Part shown: in pieces, positions 25,047-34,970 of the stretch
How positions within the stretch are numbered: position 1 is the first letter of the stretch
How the letters are laid out: each line of letters opens with the position of its first letter
NCBI GenBank assembly: GCA_044235425.1
Contig: JBIIHW010000005.1
Location: 128,579 to 192,578, forward strand
DNA: 64,000 bases
Direction: 5' to 3'
Origin: JBJSXJ01 sp044235425
GTDB taxonomy: Bacteria; Planctomycetota; Planctomycetia; Pirellulales; Pirellulaceae
Made by a program: the position numbers and the translations under genes
Notes under the pieces: model-generated
Seen by the model: the letters and a program-made list of their open reading frames with translations, nothing else
Databases searched by the model: none
Told to the model about the DNA's origin: nothing

Positions 25047-26636
25047 TTGAAGACGGATCGATGTATCGTGGACTTCATGCCTATGCGATGGTCAGTCATC
25101 ACCAGGATGCTGCTATTCTGCTTGGCACTCGCGTTGCCATCCTGGACGACCGCCGCGGAACCAGCGTCAAAGAAGACGACTCGGCCGAATATCGTCGTCA
25201 TCATGACCGATGACATGGCACCTCTGGATGTTTCGGCTTATCACCGCGGTCTCGGCGCCGTGCGAACACCGAACATCGACCGCATCGCCCGAGAAGGTTT
25301 GATGATTTCCGACTATTACGCTCAGCCCAGTTGCACGGCGGGGCGAGCGGCTTTTTTGACGGGTCAATATCCCATTCGCACGGGACTCACCTCCGTAGGC
25401 CAGCCCGGTTCGCCCATCGGACTCCACCGCGACGATGTGACCTTAGCCCAGCTGTTGAAGACAGTGGGCTATGCGACTGCCCAGTTTGGTAAAAGCCACG
25501 TGGGGGATCGCAATGAATTCTTACCCACGGTGCATGGGTTCGACGAGTTCTATGGATTCCTGTATCACCTCAATATGATGGAGATGCCCGAGCAGCCCGA
25601 GTTTCCTACGAAACCAGATTTTATCGGTCGACCACGTAATGTTATTCATGCGTTGGCTACGGAGCGTGATGATCCGACGAGCGATCCGCGCTGGGGTATC
25701 GTGGGCGCTCAGAACATCACCGATGACGGTCCGCTCGGCGCGGAACGGCAAAAAGATTTCGACGATGTGGTGCTGCAAAAATCAGTCACTTGGATGAAAC
25801 AGCAGGTGAGCGATTCGCGCCCGTTCTTTTTGTGGTTTAATCCGTCGCGCATGCATCAGCAGATTCATGTATCGAAAGAATGGTCGGGGCGCAGCGGCCA
25901 CAGTGCCTATGCCGATGCCTTGCTGCACGTCGACTCCCTGGTCGGAAAATTGCTCAACACAATCGATGAAGTGCAAATTCGCGACAATACGATTGTCGTG
26001 TTCACATCGGATAACGGAGTCAATCTCGCCCATTGGCCCAGCGCCGGTACGGCTTCATTTCGCGGTGAAAAGGGAACCACGTGGGATGGTGGATTCCGGG
26101 TTCCCGCTCTGATTCGCTGGCCAGGCCACGTCCCCGCCGGTGAATGGACAGGTGAATTGATGTCCGCTGAGGATTGGTTACCGACCCTTGCAACCGCGGC
26201 GGGAATCCCCAAGGTCAAGGAACAGCTTTTGGCAGGCATGAAAGTTGGTAATCGCGAGTTCAAAGTACATTTAGATGGCTACGATCAAACGGCACTCATC
26301 AAGGGCGCAGGGCCGTCTCAGCGTCACGAGTTTTTCTTTTATGGTGAACGAGAGCTAAATGCATTTCGAGTGAACCATTGGAAAGTGCATCTGGCGATCA
26401 AGGATCAGTGGCTGAAACCAGCTCAGCGCTTACCCAGCGGATTGCTGATCGATATTAAACTTGACCCCTACGAAAGAACTCCAGAGGCACCCGGTCATTT
26501 TGCTTGGATGAAGGAAAAGACATGGGTCGCGCCTCAGGTTGCCGGCTATTATTTAAGTCATGTAAAAAGTTTGCAGCACTTTCCGCCTCGACAGACCGGT
26601 AGTGGAATTGGCGTTGATACGTTAAAGCATGAGTGA
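25047..26636 (+). CDS. Secreted type I sulfatase (second of tandem pair)
   Basis: About 529 residues from the TTG at 25047; an ATG at 25077 would also work. A hydrophobic signal segment (MLLFCLALALPSWTTAAEP) follows. The metal site is IVVIMTDDMAPLD (Asp55/Asp56). The formylglycine signature is CTAGRAAFLTG, the CxAxR variant of the usual CxPxR, with Cys at about residue 96. The second signature GKSHVGD keeps Lys and His. FTSDNGVNLAHWP and KGTTWDGGFRVP follow. It differs from its upstream neighbour in length of loops and signature type, so the pair probably acts on different sulfate linkages. Downstream, 57 bp separate it from a Ser/Thr kinase gene. Confidence 0.92.
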   Translation: MKTDRCIVDFMPMRWSVITRMLLFCLALALPSWTTAAEPASKKTTRPNIVVIMTDDMAPLDVSAYHRGLGAVRTPNIDRIAREGLMISDYYAQPSCTAGRAAFLTGQYPIRTGLTSVGQPGSPIGLHRDDVTLAQLLKTVGYATAQFGKSHVGDRNEFLPTVHGFDEFYGFLYHLNMMEMPEQPEFPTKPDFIGRPRNVIHALATERDDPTSDPRWGIVGAQNITDDGPLGAERQKDFDDVVLQKSVTWMKQQVSDSRPFFLWFNPSRMHQQIHVSKEWSGRSGHSAYADALLHVDSLVGKLLNTIDEVQIRDNTIVVFTSDNGVNLAHWPSAGTASFRGEKGTTWDGGFRVPALIRWPGHVPAGEWTGELMSAEDWLPTLATAAGIPKVKEQLLAGMKVGNREFKVHLDGYDQTALIKGAGPSQRHEFFFYGERELNAFRVNHWKVHLAIKDQWLKPAQRLPSGLLIDIKLDPYERTPEAPGHFAWMKEKTWVAPQVAGYYLSHVKSLQHFPPRQTGSGIGVDTLKHE

Positions 26637-26693
26637 TCGGCTTCGACTCTTCACCGCAAACTTCAGCCGATGCTGCTTTGGCAAGGACAAACG

Positions 26694-29600
26694 ATGCCCG
26701 ACCCCACGGACCCGACTGACCCAAAGCCGCCCGCTGTCGATAGCTGGGCTACGATCGTTCCGGGAACTGAGCCCGCGGCCACCGCATCAGCGACCGATCA
26801 CGCGGGTATACAGCCAGCCGCCACGCCCGTGCCGCCGGCCGTCGATAGCTGGGCTACGATTGTCCCGGGAACTGAGCCCGCGGCCACCGCATCAGCGGCA
26901 AATCACGCGGGTTCGCAGCCAGCCGCCACGCCCGTGCCGCCCGCCGTCGATGACTGGGCTACGATTGTCCCGGGAACTGAGCCCGCGCCCACCGCATCAG
27001 CGACCGATCACGCGGGTACACAGCCAGCCGCCACGCCCGTGCCGCCCGCCGTCGATGACTGGGCTACGATTGTCCCGGAAGCTGAGCCCGCGCCCACCGC
27101 ATCAGCGGCAAATCATGCGGGTTCGCAGCCGGCCGCTACGCCCACGCCGCCCGCCGTTGATAACTGGGCCACAGTCGGCCACAACACGCTACTCTTATCG
27201 AGTGCTCGTACAGGCAATTACTCGTTGCGAGCCGCTAGCGACGAGGACACAGACGACGAGGACACAGACGACGAGGACACAGACGATGCCGACGATAATC
27301 AAGCCGCGGATAAAACAGCTGGGAAGATACAGAGCGGCGAAGTGGTCGGTCGCGTGAATCCGCTTCTGCGCGGATCCTCAACTCTGGTTCCACCCCGGGC
27401 CAATCCCTTGACTGTGCCGGACACAACTTCCGGCAAGGACACTCAGATCTATCAGCCGGCGTCAAATCCTGAGGTGGAAACGACGCCAGCCGACGCCAAC
27501 GTAGCCACACAATTCTTCACACCCCATGCACAGGGCTCGGGAGAATCCCCAGCAAAACCAAGAGTCCCGCAACTAGCGAACTACGACATTTTGGAAGAGC
27601 TCGGTCGCGGCAGCATGGGTGTCGTCTATAAGGCTCGACAGCGAAAGCTGAATCGGCTGGTGGCCGTCAAGATGGTGCTCAGTGGTGTGCATGCGGGGCC
27701 AGAGCAGTTATCGCGATTTCAGGCAGAGGCGCAAGCGGTTGCCGCCCTGCTCCATCCCAACATCGTGCAAATCTACGAGATTGGGGAATGCGATTCTTTA
27801 CCCTATTTCACGCTGGAATATGTCAGTGGTTCATCCCTGGATCGAAAACTTAATCATCAGCCACAGTCACCGCGACTCGCCGCTCAGCTGATGGAGAAAC
27901 TAGCCCGAGCCTTACAGTTTGCCCATGAGCGCGGGATTGTCCATCGCGATCTCAAGCCCGCCAATGTTTTGGTTACCGAGGAAGGCGAGCCAAAAGTTAC
28001 GGATTTTGGGTTAGCCAAGAACCTCAGCGAGGAGTCGTCACAAACCAAGAGTGGCACGTTGATGGGCACGCCCAGTTATATGGCGCCCGAACAAGCCAAA
28101 GGAGAAACGAGCAACACTGGCCCCTCCGCCGATATCTATTCACTTGGCGCCATGCTGTATGAATTCCTCGTCGGACGCCCACCGTTTCTAGGCGCCTCTC
28201 CGATGGAGACCATACTGCAAGTAATCTCCGCCGATGCGATTCCTCCCACCGATCTCATCCCACATTTACCTCGCGATCTCGAAACGATCTGTCTGAAGTG
28301 TTTGCACAAGGAGCCGTCGAGACGCTATGCGACGGCGGCGGAATTGGCTGAGGATTGTCGGCGATACCTGGCAGGTGAACCGATCCTGTCACGACCTCTC
28401 TCGCTCGGGGAACGCCTTGTTATCTGGGTGCGTCGCCGACCTCGAGTGGCGGCACTGTCCGGCCTGATCGCCGGCCTGCTCGTCCTCATCGCAGTCGGCT
28501 CAAGCTTGGCCTTGGTCAAGATTAATCACCAGCGAAAAGTAGCCGTGGAAGCTCAGGCGACGGCCCACCAAAAACAAATCGAGGCGCAAGACAATGAACT
28601 TCGAGCCATGCAGAGCGAAGAGCAGGCCAAAACAAAAGAACGAGCCGCGACCGCCCGGACCATGCTGGCTCTGGAATCCATACAGAAGGTGATCCGAGTT
28701 GCTCAGCAGGAACTGGCCGGCGTCCCCAATGGACAACCCATCAAACAAAAACTACTCGATATCGCCGTCGAAGCGCTCAATCGCGTCGCTGATAAAACCA
28801 ATAACTCAAACAACATCGAATCTACTCGTCTTCTGGGTCATCGCAGAATCGGTCAGCTCTATCAGGAGCTGGGCCGTGCCGACTTGGCGATGCGTGAATT
28901 CACGCAGTACTTGGACGTTGCTCGACTGCGCGCGAACGCAGCGGCTGATCGCGATGAGAACAAGTTAGAATTAGTAGATGTTCTGTTGTTCGTAAGTGAG
29001 AAGAAACAAACGCTGGAACGTGACTCATCGATAGCCGAAAAACTCTTGCAGGAAACGCATGATATCTGTGACGGTTTACTGCAAAAGCAAGCCGCAGATG
29101 ATTCCCAGCCCGGTTTGAATCAAGAAGCGATCCTGATTAAGAAAGCGCAATGCTGCTTGCAACTTGCAAATCTATTCTCGGCCAGCGGCAAGCCAGCCGC
29201 CGCTCTCGCGAACGCCGAACAAGCTCGCGAACTGTTGGAAGGGCTGCGTGCAAAAAAACCTGGCGATATTACTCTTGTCATCGAACTGGCACGCTCACTG
29301 CAGACCCTCGGAGTCACTCAGCGCCAGCTCGGCGAGCTGACGAAGTCGCGCGAGTTCTATGGGCAAGGCGTCGAATTGCTCGATGAGCAGCTCCGCAACC
29401 ATCCGCAACATCCAGCTCTTCAAGCCGCGAAGTTGACTGCCTTGGGAAACTATGGAGAGCTCTGTTTGTATATCCCGGATTTAGAAGAAGCGGCAAAACT
29501 GTTTGAACAGGCTGCGGCTCTCGGACAATCGATGGCGACGGAGGAGTCACCACTGACGGCAGAGGTGCGACGGAATCTGGCACTCACCGCATACCGGCAG

Positions 29601-30026
29601 GGGCTACGATTCGAACTGCTTGGTAAACGGGAGGAAGCGGAGCAGCGCTTTCGCGACAGTCTGTCGCAGCTTACGGAACTGGCGCGCAGCGAATCTGAAA
29701 ATCTGGACGAGCAAGCTGCACGCCTGCTGTCACTCGCACGATGTGGCGAAGTAGAGTCGGCCAAGAGTTTAGCCGAACAAATCCTCGCCGGACCACTCGA
29801 CAATCAGCTGCGAATTCAGATCGCCAAAGCGTTCGCTCAATGTGCAGCAGCACTCCGTGAGGCAAATCCATCGCTGGCCGAGACGTATCAGCAGCGAGCC
29901 ATTCATGCAATTCGGCAAGCGATTGCCAATTCGTTCCGCGACGATGTGAGTCTCAAGACCGATCCGGATCTCTCTCCCGTGCGAACAGCAGCTGAGTTTC
30001 AAGAGCTGCTGGAGTCAGGCCGATGA
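26694..30026 (+). CDS. Membrane Ser/Thr protein kinase with N-terminal tandem repeats and C-terminal TPR region
   Basis: About 1,110 residues. Residues 1-160 are a Pro/Ala-rich tail made of four 35-residue repeats (PPAVD(S/D)WATIVP...) plus a partial fifth, then an acidic DEDTD run. The kinase domain spans about 297-562: glycine loop LGRGSMGVV, VAVKM lysine, HRDLKPAN at about 417, TDFGLA, MAPEQA. A transmembrane segment (AALSGLIAGLLVLIAVG) follows at about 586-605, then a coiled coil rich in Gln/Glu/Ala and a TPR-like tail (REFTQYLD..., KSREFYGQGVELLDEQL) probably on the outside. This is the PknB-like layout common in planctomycetes. ATG at 26694 is preceded by AAGGA; an in-frame ATG at 26670 would add eight residues. 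Being downstream of two sulfatases, it might sense their products, but that is only context. Confidence 0.9.
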   Translation: MPDPTDPTDPKPPAVDSWATIVPGTEPAATASATDHAGIQPAATPVPPAVDSWATIVPGTEPAATASAANHAGSQPAATPVPPAVDDWATIVPGTEPAPTASATDHAGTQPAATPVPPAVDDWATIVPEAEPAPTASAANHAGSQPAATPTPPAVDNWATVGHNTLLLSSARTGNYSLRAASDEDTDDEDTDDEDTDDADDNQAADKTAGKIQSGEVVGRVNPLLRGSSTLVPPRANPLTVPDTTSGKDTQIYQPASNPEVETTPADANVATQFFTPHAQGSGESPAKPRVPQLANYDILEELGRGSMGVVYKARQRKLNRLVAVKMVLSGVHAGPEQLSRFQAEAQAVAALLHPNIVQIYEIGECDSLPYFTLEYVSGSSLDRKLNHQPQSPRLAAQLMEKLARALQFAHERGIVHRDLKPANVLVTEEGEPKVTDFGLAKNLSEESSQTKSGTLMGTPSYMAPEQAKGETSNTGPSADIYSLGAMLYEFLVGRPPFLGASPMETILQVISADAIPPTDLIPHLPRDLETICLKCLHKEPSRRYATAAELAEDCRRYLAGEPILSRPLSLGERLVIWVRRRPRVAALSGLIAGLLVLIAVGSSLALVKINHQRKVAVEAQATAHQKQIEAQDNELRAMQSEEQAKTKERAATARTMLALESIQKVIRVAQQELAGVPNGQPIKQKLLDIAVEALNRVADKTNNSNNIESTRLLGHRRIGQLYQELGRADLAMREFTQYLDVARLRANAAADRDENKLELVDVLLFVSEKKQTLERDSSIAEKLLQETHDICDGLLQKQAADDSQPGLNQEAILIKKAQCCLQLANLFSASGKPAAALANAEQARELLEGLRAKKPGDITLVIELARSLQTLGVTQRQLGELTKSREFYGQGVELLDEQLRNHPQHPALQAAKLTALGNYGELCLYIPDLEEAAKLFEQAAALGQSMATEESPLTAEVRRNLALTAYRQGLRFELLGKREEAEQRFRDSLSQLTELARSESENLDEQAARLLSLARCGEVESAKSLAEQILAGPLDNQLRIQIAKAFAQCAAALREANPSLAETYQQRAIHAIRQAIANSFRDDVSLKTDPDLSPVRTAAEFQELLESGR
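26727..27176 (+). repeat. 105-bp tandem repeat, four copies plus a partial fifth
   Basis: Units start at 26727, 26832, 26937, 27042 and 27147 (partial). Each encodes 35 residues beginning PPAVD(S/D/N)WAT. Copies 1 and 3 share SATDHAG and copies 2 and 4 share SAANHAG, hinting at growth by duplication of a 210-bp pair. The period is a multiple of three, so the reading frame is kept. Confidence 0.9.
27240..27284 (+). repeat. 15-bp tandem repeat, three copies, encoding DEDTD
   Basis: GACGAGGACACAGAC is repeated three times head to tail and gives an acidic run in the linker before the kinase domain. It may bind cations or simply act as a spacer. Confidence 0.9.
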
Positions 30027-30092
30027 ACTATCTCTGTGTCGCTCTGTGACTCTGTGTTTTATTCTTCCTGAATGGTCATTCCCAATCGTAGG

Positions 30093-33000
30093 CTATTCGT
30101 GCTTTTTGCGTTCGGCGGCTAGCGATGATTCCGGCAGGCTTAGCGCAATTCGGAACCCGAGGTAGTCGCCGCGGCCAGCGGGGTCGTACCCACTTCGAAA
30201 CGCCGATCGGCACCGGGCCTCGCTACCGTCCCAACTGCCACCGCGCCGAGATCGATCCGAGCCTGTCATGGGCCCCACGGGATCAATACTCAGCTCCGTC
30301 TTCAAATTCGATTCATACCAGTCATAAGTCCATTCGAAGACATTGCCGTGAAGGTCGAACAGACCGCGAGCGTTTGGACGCAACATCCTGGTGGGGTGCA
30401 CGTGACCGCCACTGTTCTTGGCAAACCAACCAAATCGTTCCAGGAGCATTGCATCTCCGCCGAAACCATACGCGGTACTAAAGCCCATGCGACAGGCAAT
30501 TTCCCACTCTGATTCCGTCGGCAGGCGAAATCCTCGCTGATCCAAATTCACTGGCCAATTGACCGGAGCCCAGTCAAACTCTGGATGCTTCGCACGTGGG
30601 AAATTGGATTCATCCAGCAACTTGTGAGACGCATACGCCTGCTCGCTTTCCGCCAAACCCATCTCAGCACCAAGCCAGCGACAGAAGGCTAACGATTCAT
30701 ACCAACTCGGACCAAAGCCCGCGTCAGTTGGTTCTGCTTGAAACTCGTTGATACAACGCTGAAAGCCCGGATTAAACGCAATCAACTCAGCAACTGATAT
30801 CTCTCGATCACAGACTGCGAACGGACGAGTCACTCGCGCCTGGCGTCGTTTTTCATCCTTAATGCGATTGGCCTCATGCCGCGCCGAACCAATGGTGTAG
30901 TCGCCGGGCGAGTGGACGATGAATGTGTAATAGAAAGTTGACTTTGGGGAGTTGGGATCTGGGCTGACATCACGATTGCTCACACCGATCTTCCTGGGCG
31001 TGACGGTAATCGCCAGGGTAAACCATTCACGATCGATCGAATAAGCGACCGGCGTCTGATCGATCTTGTTTGCGATCCCTGTCTGACCCCAATGACGCAG
31101 CAGCCAGCCCGCAGCACTATGCACTCCTGAACTGGGATCCTGCGCATACCACTCTGCAACTTTTACTAGCAAATCCTGACGGCGTGATTCTGGCAATTCC
31201 GAGAAGGAGAATTCACCGAGCGTCAGCAGTAGCGCATACCGACTACTTGGCGGGTAGCGTTCGGTCGGCGCCTGACACACCAAATCGAACAGCTCCAGTA
31301 GTCGCTCGACTTTGACTCCCAGCGGACGACAACGAAAGATGAATTGAGTCAGCGCTTCGGGATCATCGGTCACTCCCCATACGGGCTGTACCTGCTCGTA
31401 TTCCTTCAGCATTAAGAGTGTCACCGCCGCACTCGCCCGGCGCTCACCAAATGAAACTCGATCGACCGCCCCTAAATCATCTGGAGGGGGCTGGCGAACA
31501 ACCCCCGCTAGCTGCTCAATGATGGCCCGGTCCGGGCGTGCCGCAACGAGCGGATAGAGCACTTCGTATTGCTGCGGATTGGCTGCGGGAAGCAGACGAG
31601 CCAATCTGGCGATGTCGCTGCCCGCGTAGTCGGCCAGCGCATTCGCCGCACTGAGCCGCTCTCCATCACTCACGGTTCCGTCCTCACTGACCGCGAAAAG
31701 CTGCTCCAGCAATGGTAATAACTGCTGGCTGAGGGGTCGTAATGCTTCGCGCACAATGGGCTGAAACTCCGTGTTTTCCCGAACCAACTGCTGAGCCACG
31801 AACTGGAGATCCTCTGGCCTCCAAAATTCTGTCTTTGATTCAGGCACATAATCGGCCAATGCCAAAGCTGCTCGAAAGCGCCACTGAGGCTCTGCCTTCC
31901 CATCCCGTAGAATCGACGTTAATCGAGATGTCAATTCTGCCGCCCTGGGACGAAGCTGCTGTCGAATTGTCAGCACATAGGTGACCTTGCCCGTCAGTAA
32001 CTCATCTAACAGGGGATCCACGAGTGATGGGTCATCGGTAACCGCAGCCAACTGTGCGTTCAAGCGCGCTTGTTCCTCTTTCGCCGTCTGCGGATCCATA
32101 TTGAGAAAATCGTCCAAATAGCGGGCAGTCGTGGCCGGATTTTGGCGTAGATCGCGGATAATTTCTGCCAGTCGACTTGGTTCAGCGTTTGCCAGACTAC
32201 TGACCAATCCTTGAATACGGATGGCTTCTCGCTGTCGTTGGACACGAACCGTGACCACCATTCCAGCGATCAGTAGCATGACGATTACGAATGCGCCCCA
32301 GATTGCCCGCCGCGCATGCACTCGAGTGGCTCGAGCCATCAGGCGACGCTGACCGTCATTCCAATTGCTCCTCTGCGTCAGCGACCAGATGCTTAGGTAT
32401 TCGGTCAGCGATGGTAAATAGCGATCATCGGGCCTGCCGGTCCAAGTTATTGCTCGTTCCTCTAATCTTAATTCCGCGCGACCGCGGCGAGTTTCGCGTT
32501 GTTTTTGGGTGAGCCAATCGCGCAGCGAGGGCACCAGGTAGTCATGCGTTAACTGATAACTTGGCTCGCTCCCTTCCACGGTCACGGGCGTCAGCAGTCG
32601 TACCTCACTATCCAGAATGTGCATGAGTTCCAGGAAATCCTGTGGACGATTGCCATAGCCACTAACTTCCTGCAATTCCTTGGCCGTGCGCAAGTGACCT
32701 TTAAGTTGAGAAGCGTTTGGTGGCAAGAGCAGGCGAAGAACCTCTCGCGCGGCCTCCAGATGAAATCGATGTTGTGGCGGTGCACATCGACCGCTGAACG
32801 TCTCCTCCAAAAACGTCACTCCGATACCCGCCGTACCACCGACTTCTGCCAGCGTCTCGGGCGTCCAGGGGCGTCCTTTCATCATGTCCGCGAACAACGA
32901 CAGTCGTACACAAATCACCTTGCCATCCTGCGCGAGTCCCTGGACGGATTGATCCAGAAATTTCACTTGCGCAGCGGAAAGTTCCTGGGAATCAGCGGGT

Positions 33001-34970
33001 AATCGCCCATAAGCTTTGCCGAACTCCATCAGCACTTGTCGAGCGTGCAACGGATCAAAGAGGTCGACCAGCGAGGCATTGCTGGCTTCCACCACCAATG
33101 ACTCGAGTTGCTGCATGAATCGGTTTGCCGGAACCCAGAAATCATCCCGCACCAGCAATACGGCTTGAATTCCTCCTCCATCACATTGCCGTAAAGCTGT
33201 CGCTAGCTCTGTTTCCTGCTCGGCGCCATGTGCATGCAGCCACTGCTCAAATTGGTCGAGTACGATAAGTAGTTTGCGACCGGAGAGAATCCCCTTGCCA
33301 CGGCGAATCGCGGCCAACGTGTCGGTCAACGCGAGATCGCGGGGTATGTCACTGGCCGTTTTTCGTATCGCATTCAGCAATTGCCCCTCAGTCTGCTGCG
33401 GTGTGGCTTCTAAGAAAACTCGAACCACACGATCAGACAAAGATGGCAACAGTCCCGCTTTCATGAGCGACGACTTGCCGCAACCGCTGGGACCGTACAG
33501 CAAACCCACACGAAATGTTTTGTCCGAGTCGCGTTCTTCGATCCGCATCTTCCAAAACCGTAACGATTCCGGCAAACCATGGCGATCCCGTGGACCGGGC
33601 AGCAGCTTTAAGAAAAAGTCACGATCGTTATCATCGAATGAACGCAGCCCCTTCGGCACGACTCGCTCTTCGGCCGGATGATGACTGCCTACGTCAGTGG
33701 GGATGGACCAGTGCCGCAGGTCGTCCGCCAAGTCTGCCGCACACTGGTAACGATCCGCCGTGCGTTTGGCGAGTGCTCTCAGACAAATACGCTCCAGTTC
33801 CTGAGGAACGTTCTCGTTTCTCTGTCGCAGCGGCTCGGGATCATCAAACTTGATGTGCCGCAGAACGTCTGGCCATGTATCACCCTGGAACGGACGAACC
33901 CCCGTCAGCAGTTCGTACAGCACAACACCCAGACTGAAAATATCCGAGCGACCATCGATCAGGTGACTTTCGCCCCGAGCTTGCTCGGGACTCATATAGG
34001 CCGGCGTACCCGCTAATTCTGGCTGCCTTTCGACATTCTCCTCGCGGAGTGCCAATCCAAAATCGGTGACATAGGGATTACCCAGTTGATCCATCAAGAT
34101 ATTGGCAGGCTTGATATCGCGATGGATAAGCTTGCGATTGTGGGTATGCTGCAGCGCGTCAGCTATCTGAGCCACGAGAAGAGCCGTTTGCTCGAGGGTC
34201 AAGACGTTTTCCCGCACATAAGAGGCCAGATCCAGGCCGTCGATGAGCTTGGAAACGACATAGCACGAGCCCTCGCTAGTTCGGCCTACATCATAGACCG
34301 GCACGATGTGCGGATGATCCAGGCTAGCCAAAATGCGAGCCTCTTCGAGATACGCCTCCACAGCGGCTGCTTCTCGCAACCGTTCAATTCGTGGCTCCTT
34401 CCAGGCGACCAATCGCTTAAGTTCCAGATCTTCGACCAACCAGACGGTCCCAAACGTACCCTCACCCAACTTGCGTACCTTGCGATAGCGAGCGGATCGA
34501 TTGTCAGTCGCAACGCCACTCGGCGGAGATGCCCCCACAGCCGCTCGGTTCGGCGTGTGATTCGTAGTGACGGTGGCATAGTCGTCCGCGTTTTCGTTCA
34601 CTATCGCTACATGATCCGGGGCATCCTGCGCAGTTGACACAGTGGCGTAATCGAAACCGGCTGCCACTGGGATTCCCGACTTTTCCCAGGCCTTCCTGAC
34701 CTTCTCGCTAGACGCCTGAAATCGAAGCAAATAATCCGCTGGGGCCAGAGTTTCACCAGCCTGCTGCCGAATTACTAGCTCCGCGCTCAGCAGCATCTCC
34801 AAGAGGGAGTCGCGATCCGCAGCGGGAGCGACAACCAGGTAATCTTCAATGCGAGGTCGATGGCCACTCCGCCAGGCATTCTTGAAGGCCTCACAAAGCT
34901 GCGTCGGATTTTGGCCCGCTTCTACCGTTTCCGGTGCCTGTGGAAGCGACTCAGGTGACGGCAGAGACAT
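30093..34970 (-). CDS. Ser/Thr kinase - STAND-type NTPase - FGE-like domain fusion (membrane protein)
   Basis: About 1,625 residues. Residues 25-85 form an N-terminal helical region seen on planctomycete kinases. The kinase spans about 162-420: GEGTFG, AWKEP lysine, HRDIKPANI at about 283, TDFGLA, MSPEQA. A STAND-like P-loop ATPase follows: Walker A GPSGCGKSS at about 493-500, Walker B LLIVLDQFEQ at about 567-576, then a winged-helix-like part ending YQLTHDYLVPSLRDWL. One transmembrane helix (AIWGAFVIVMLLIAGMVVTV, about 889-909) leads to about 440 residues of helical, HEAT-like sequence. The C-terminus (about 1353-1612) is an FGE/sulfatase-modifying-factor fold: FRLPTESEWEIACR, GLFDLHGNVFEWTYD, RRGGSWDGSEARCRSAFR. 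The paired catalytic cysteines of true FGE are missing from that last motif, so it is probably a ligand-sensing domain. The ATG at 34970 is the best start; a TTG at 35048 and an ATG at 35030 are also in frame. Confidence 0.88.
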   Translation of the reverse strand: MSLPSPESLPQAPETVEAGQNPTQLCEAFKNAWRSGHRPRIEDYLVVAPAADRDSLLEMLLSAELVIRQQAGETLAPADYLLRFQASSEKVRKAWEKSGIPVAAGFDYATVSTAQDAPDHVAIVNENADDYATVTTNHTPNRAAVGASPPSGVATDNRSARYRKVRKLGEGTFGTVWLVEDLELKRLVAWKEPRIERLREAAAVEAYLEEARILASLDHPHIVPVYDVGRTSEGSCYVVSKLIDGLDLASYVRENVLTLEQTALLVAQIADALQHTHNRKLIHRDIKPANILMDQLGNPYVTDFGLALREENVERQPELAGTPAYMSPEQARGESHLIDGRSDIFSLGVVLYELLTGVRPFQGDTWPDVLRHIKFDDPEPLRQRNENVPQELERICLRALAKRTADRYQCAADLADDLRHWSIPTDVGSHHPAEERVVPKGLRSFDDNDRDFFLKLLPGPRDRHGLPESLRFWKMRIEERDSDKTFRVGLLYGPSGCGKSSLMKAGLLPSLSDRVVRVFLEATPQQTEGQLLNAIRKTASDIPRDLALTDTLAAIRRGKGILSGRKLLIVLDQFEQWLHAHGAEQETELATALRQCDGGGIQAVLLVRDDFWVPANRFMQQLESLVVEASNASLVDLFDPLHARQVLMEFGKAYGRLPADSQELSAAQVKFLDQSVQGLAQDGKVICVRLSLFADMMKGRPWTPETLAEVGGTAGIGVTFLEETFSGRCAPPQHRFHLEAAREVLRLLLPPNASQLKGHLRTAKELQEVSGYGNRPQDFLELMHILDSEVRLLTPVTVEGSEPSYQLTHDYLVPSLRDWLTQKQRETRRGRAELRLEERAITWTGRPDDRYLPSLTEYLSIWSLTQRSNWNDGQRRLMARATRVHARRAIWGAFVIVMLLIAGMVVTVRVQRQREAIRIQGLVSSLANAEPSRLAEIIRDLRQNPATTARYLDDFLNMDPQTAKEEQARLNAQLAAVTDDPSLVDPLLDELLTGKVTYVLTIRQQLRPRAAELTSRLTSILRDGKAEPQWRFRAALALADYVPESKTEFWRPEDLQFVAQQLVRENTEFQPIVREALRPLSQQLLPLLEQLFAVSEDGTVSDGERLSAANALADYAGSDIARLARLLPAANPQQYEVLYPLVAARPDRAIIEQLAGVVRQPPPDDLGAVDRVSFGERRASAAVTLLMLKEYEQVQPVWGVTDDPEALTQFIFRCRPLGVKVERLLELFDLVCQAPTERYPPSSRYALLLTLGEFSFSELPESRRQDLLVKVAEWYAQDPSSGVHSAAGWLLRHWGQTGIANKIDQTPVAYSIDREWFTLAITVTPRKIGVSNRDVSPDPNSPKSTFYYTFIVHSPGDYTIGSARHEANRIKDEKRRQARVTRPFAVCDREISVAELIAFNPGFQRCINEFQAEPTDAGFGPSWYESLAFCRWLGAEMGLAESEQAYASHKLLDESNFPRAKHPEFDWAPVNWPVNLDQRGFRLPTESEWEIACRMGFSTAYGFGGDAMLLERFGWFAKNSGGHVHPTRMLRPNARGLFDLHGNVFEWTYDWYESNLKTELSIDPVGPMTGSDRSRRGGSWDGSEARCRSAFRSGYDPAGRGDYLGFRIALSLPESSLAAERKKHE

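Noticed and set aside
26727..27176. 105-bp repeats as a CRISPR-like array
   Set aside because: Units are contiguous without spacers and encode a continuous peptide in the kinase frame.
26629..27357. A 242-codon open frame overlapping the kinase N-terminus in another frame
   Set aside because: The 105-bp repeat is a multiple of three and has no stop in this frame, so the frame stays open by repetition alone. The kinase frame has the recognisable domain downstream.
30027..30075. CTCTGTG words (ctctgtgtcgctctgtgactctgtg) after the kinase gene
   Set aside because: A short, imperfect simple repeat in a 66-bp gap between convergent genes; no palindrome or terminator could be supported.
34086..34637. 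A 183-codon plus-strand frame within the kinase fusion
   Set aside because: It is antisense to the conserved kinase domain (HRDIKPAN, DFGLA) and has no recognisable product of its own.
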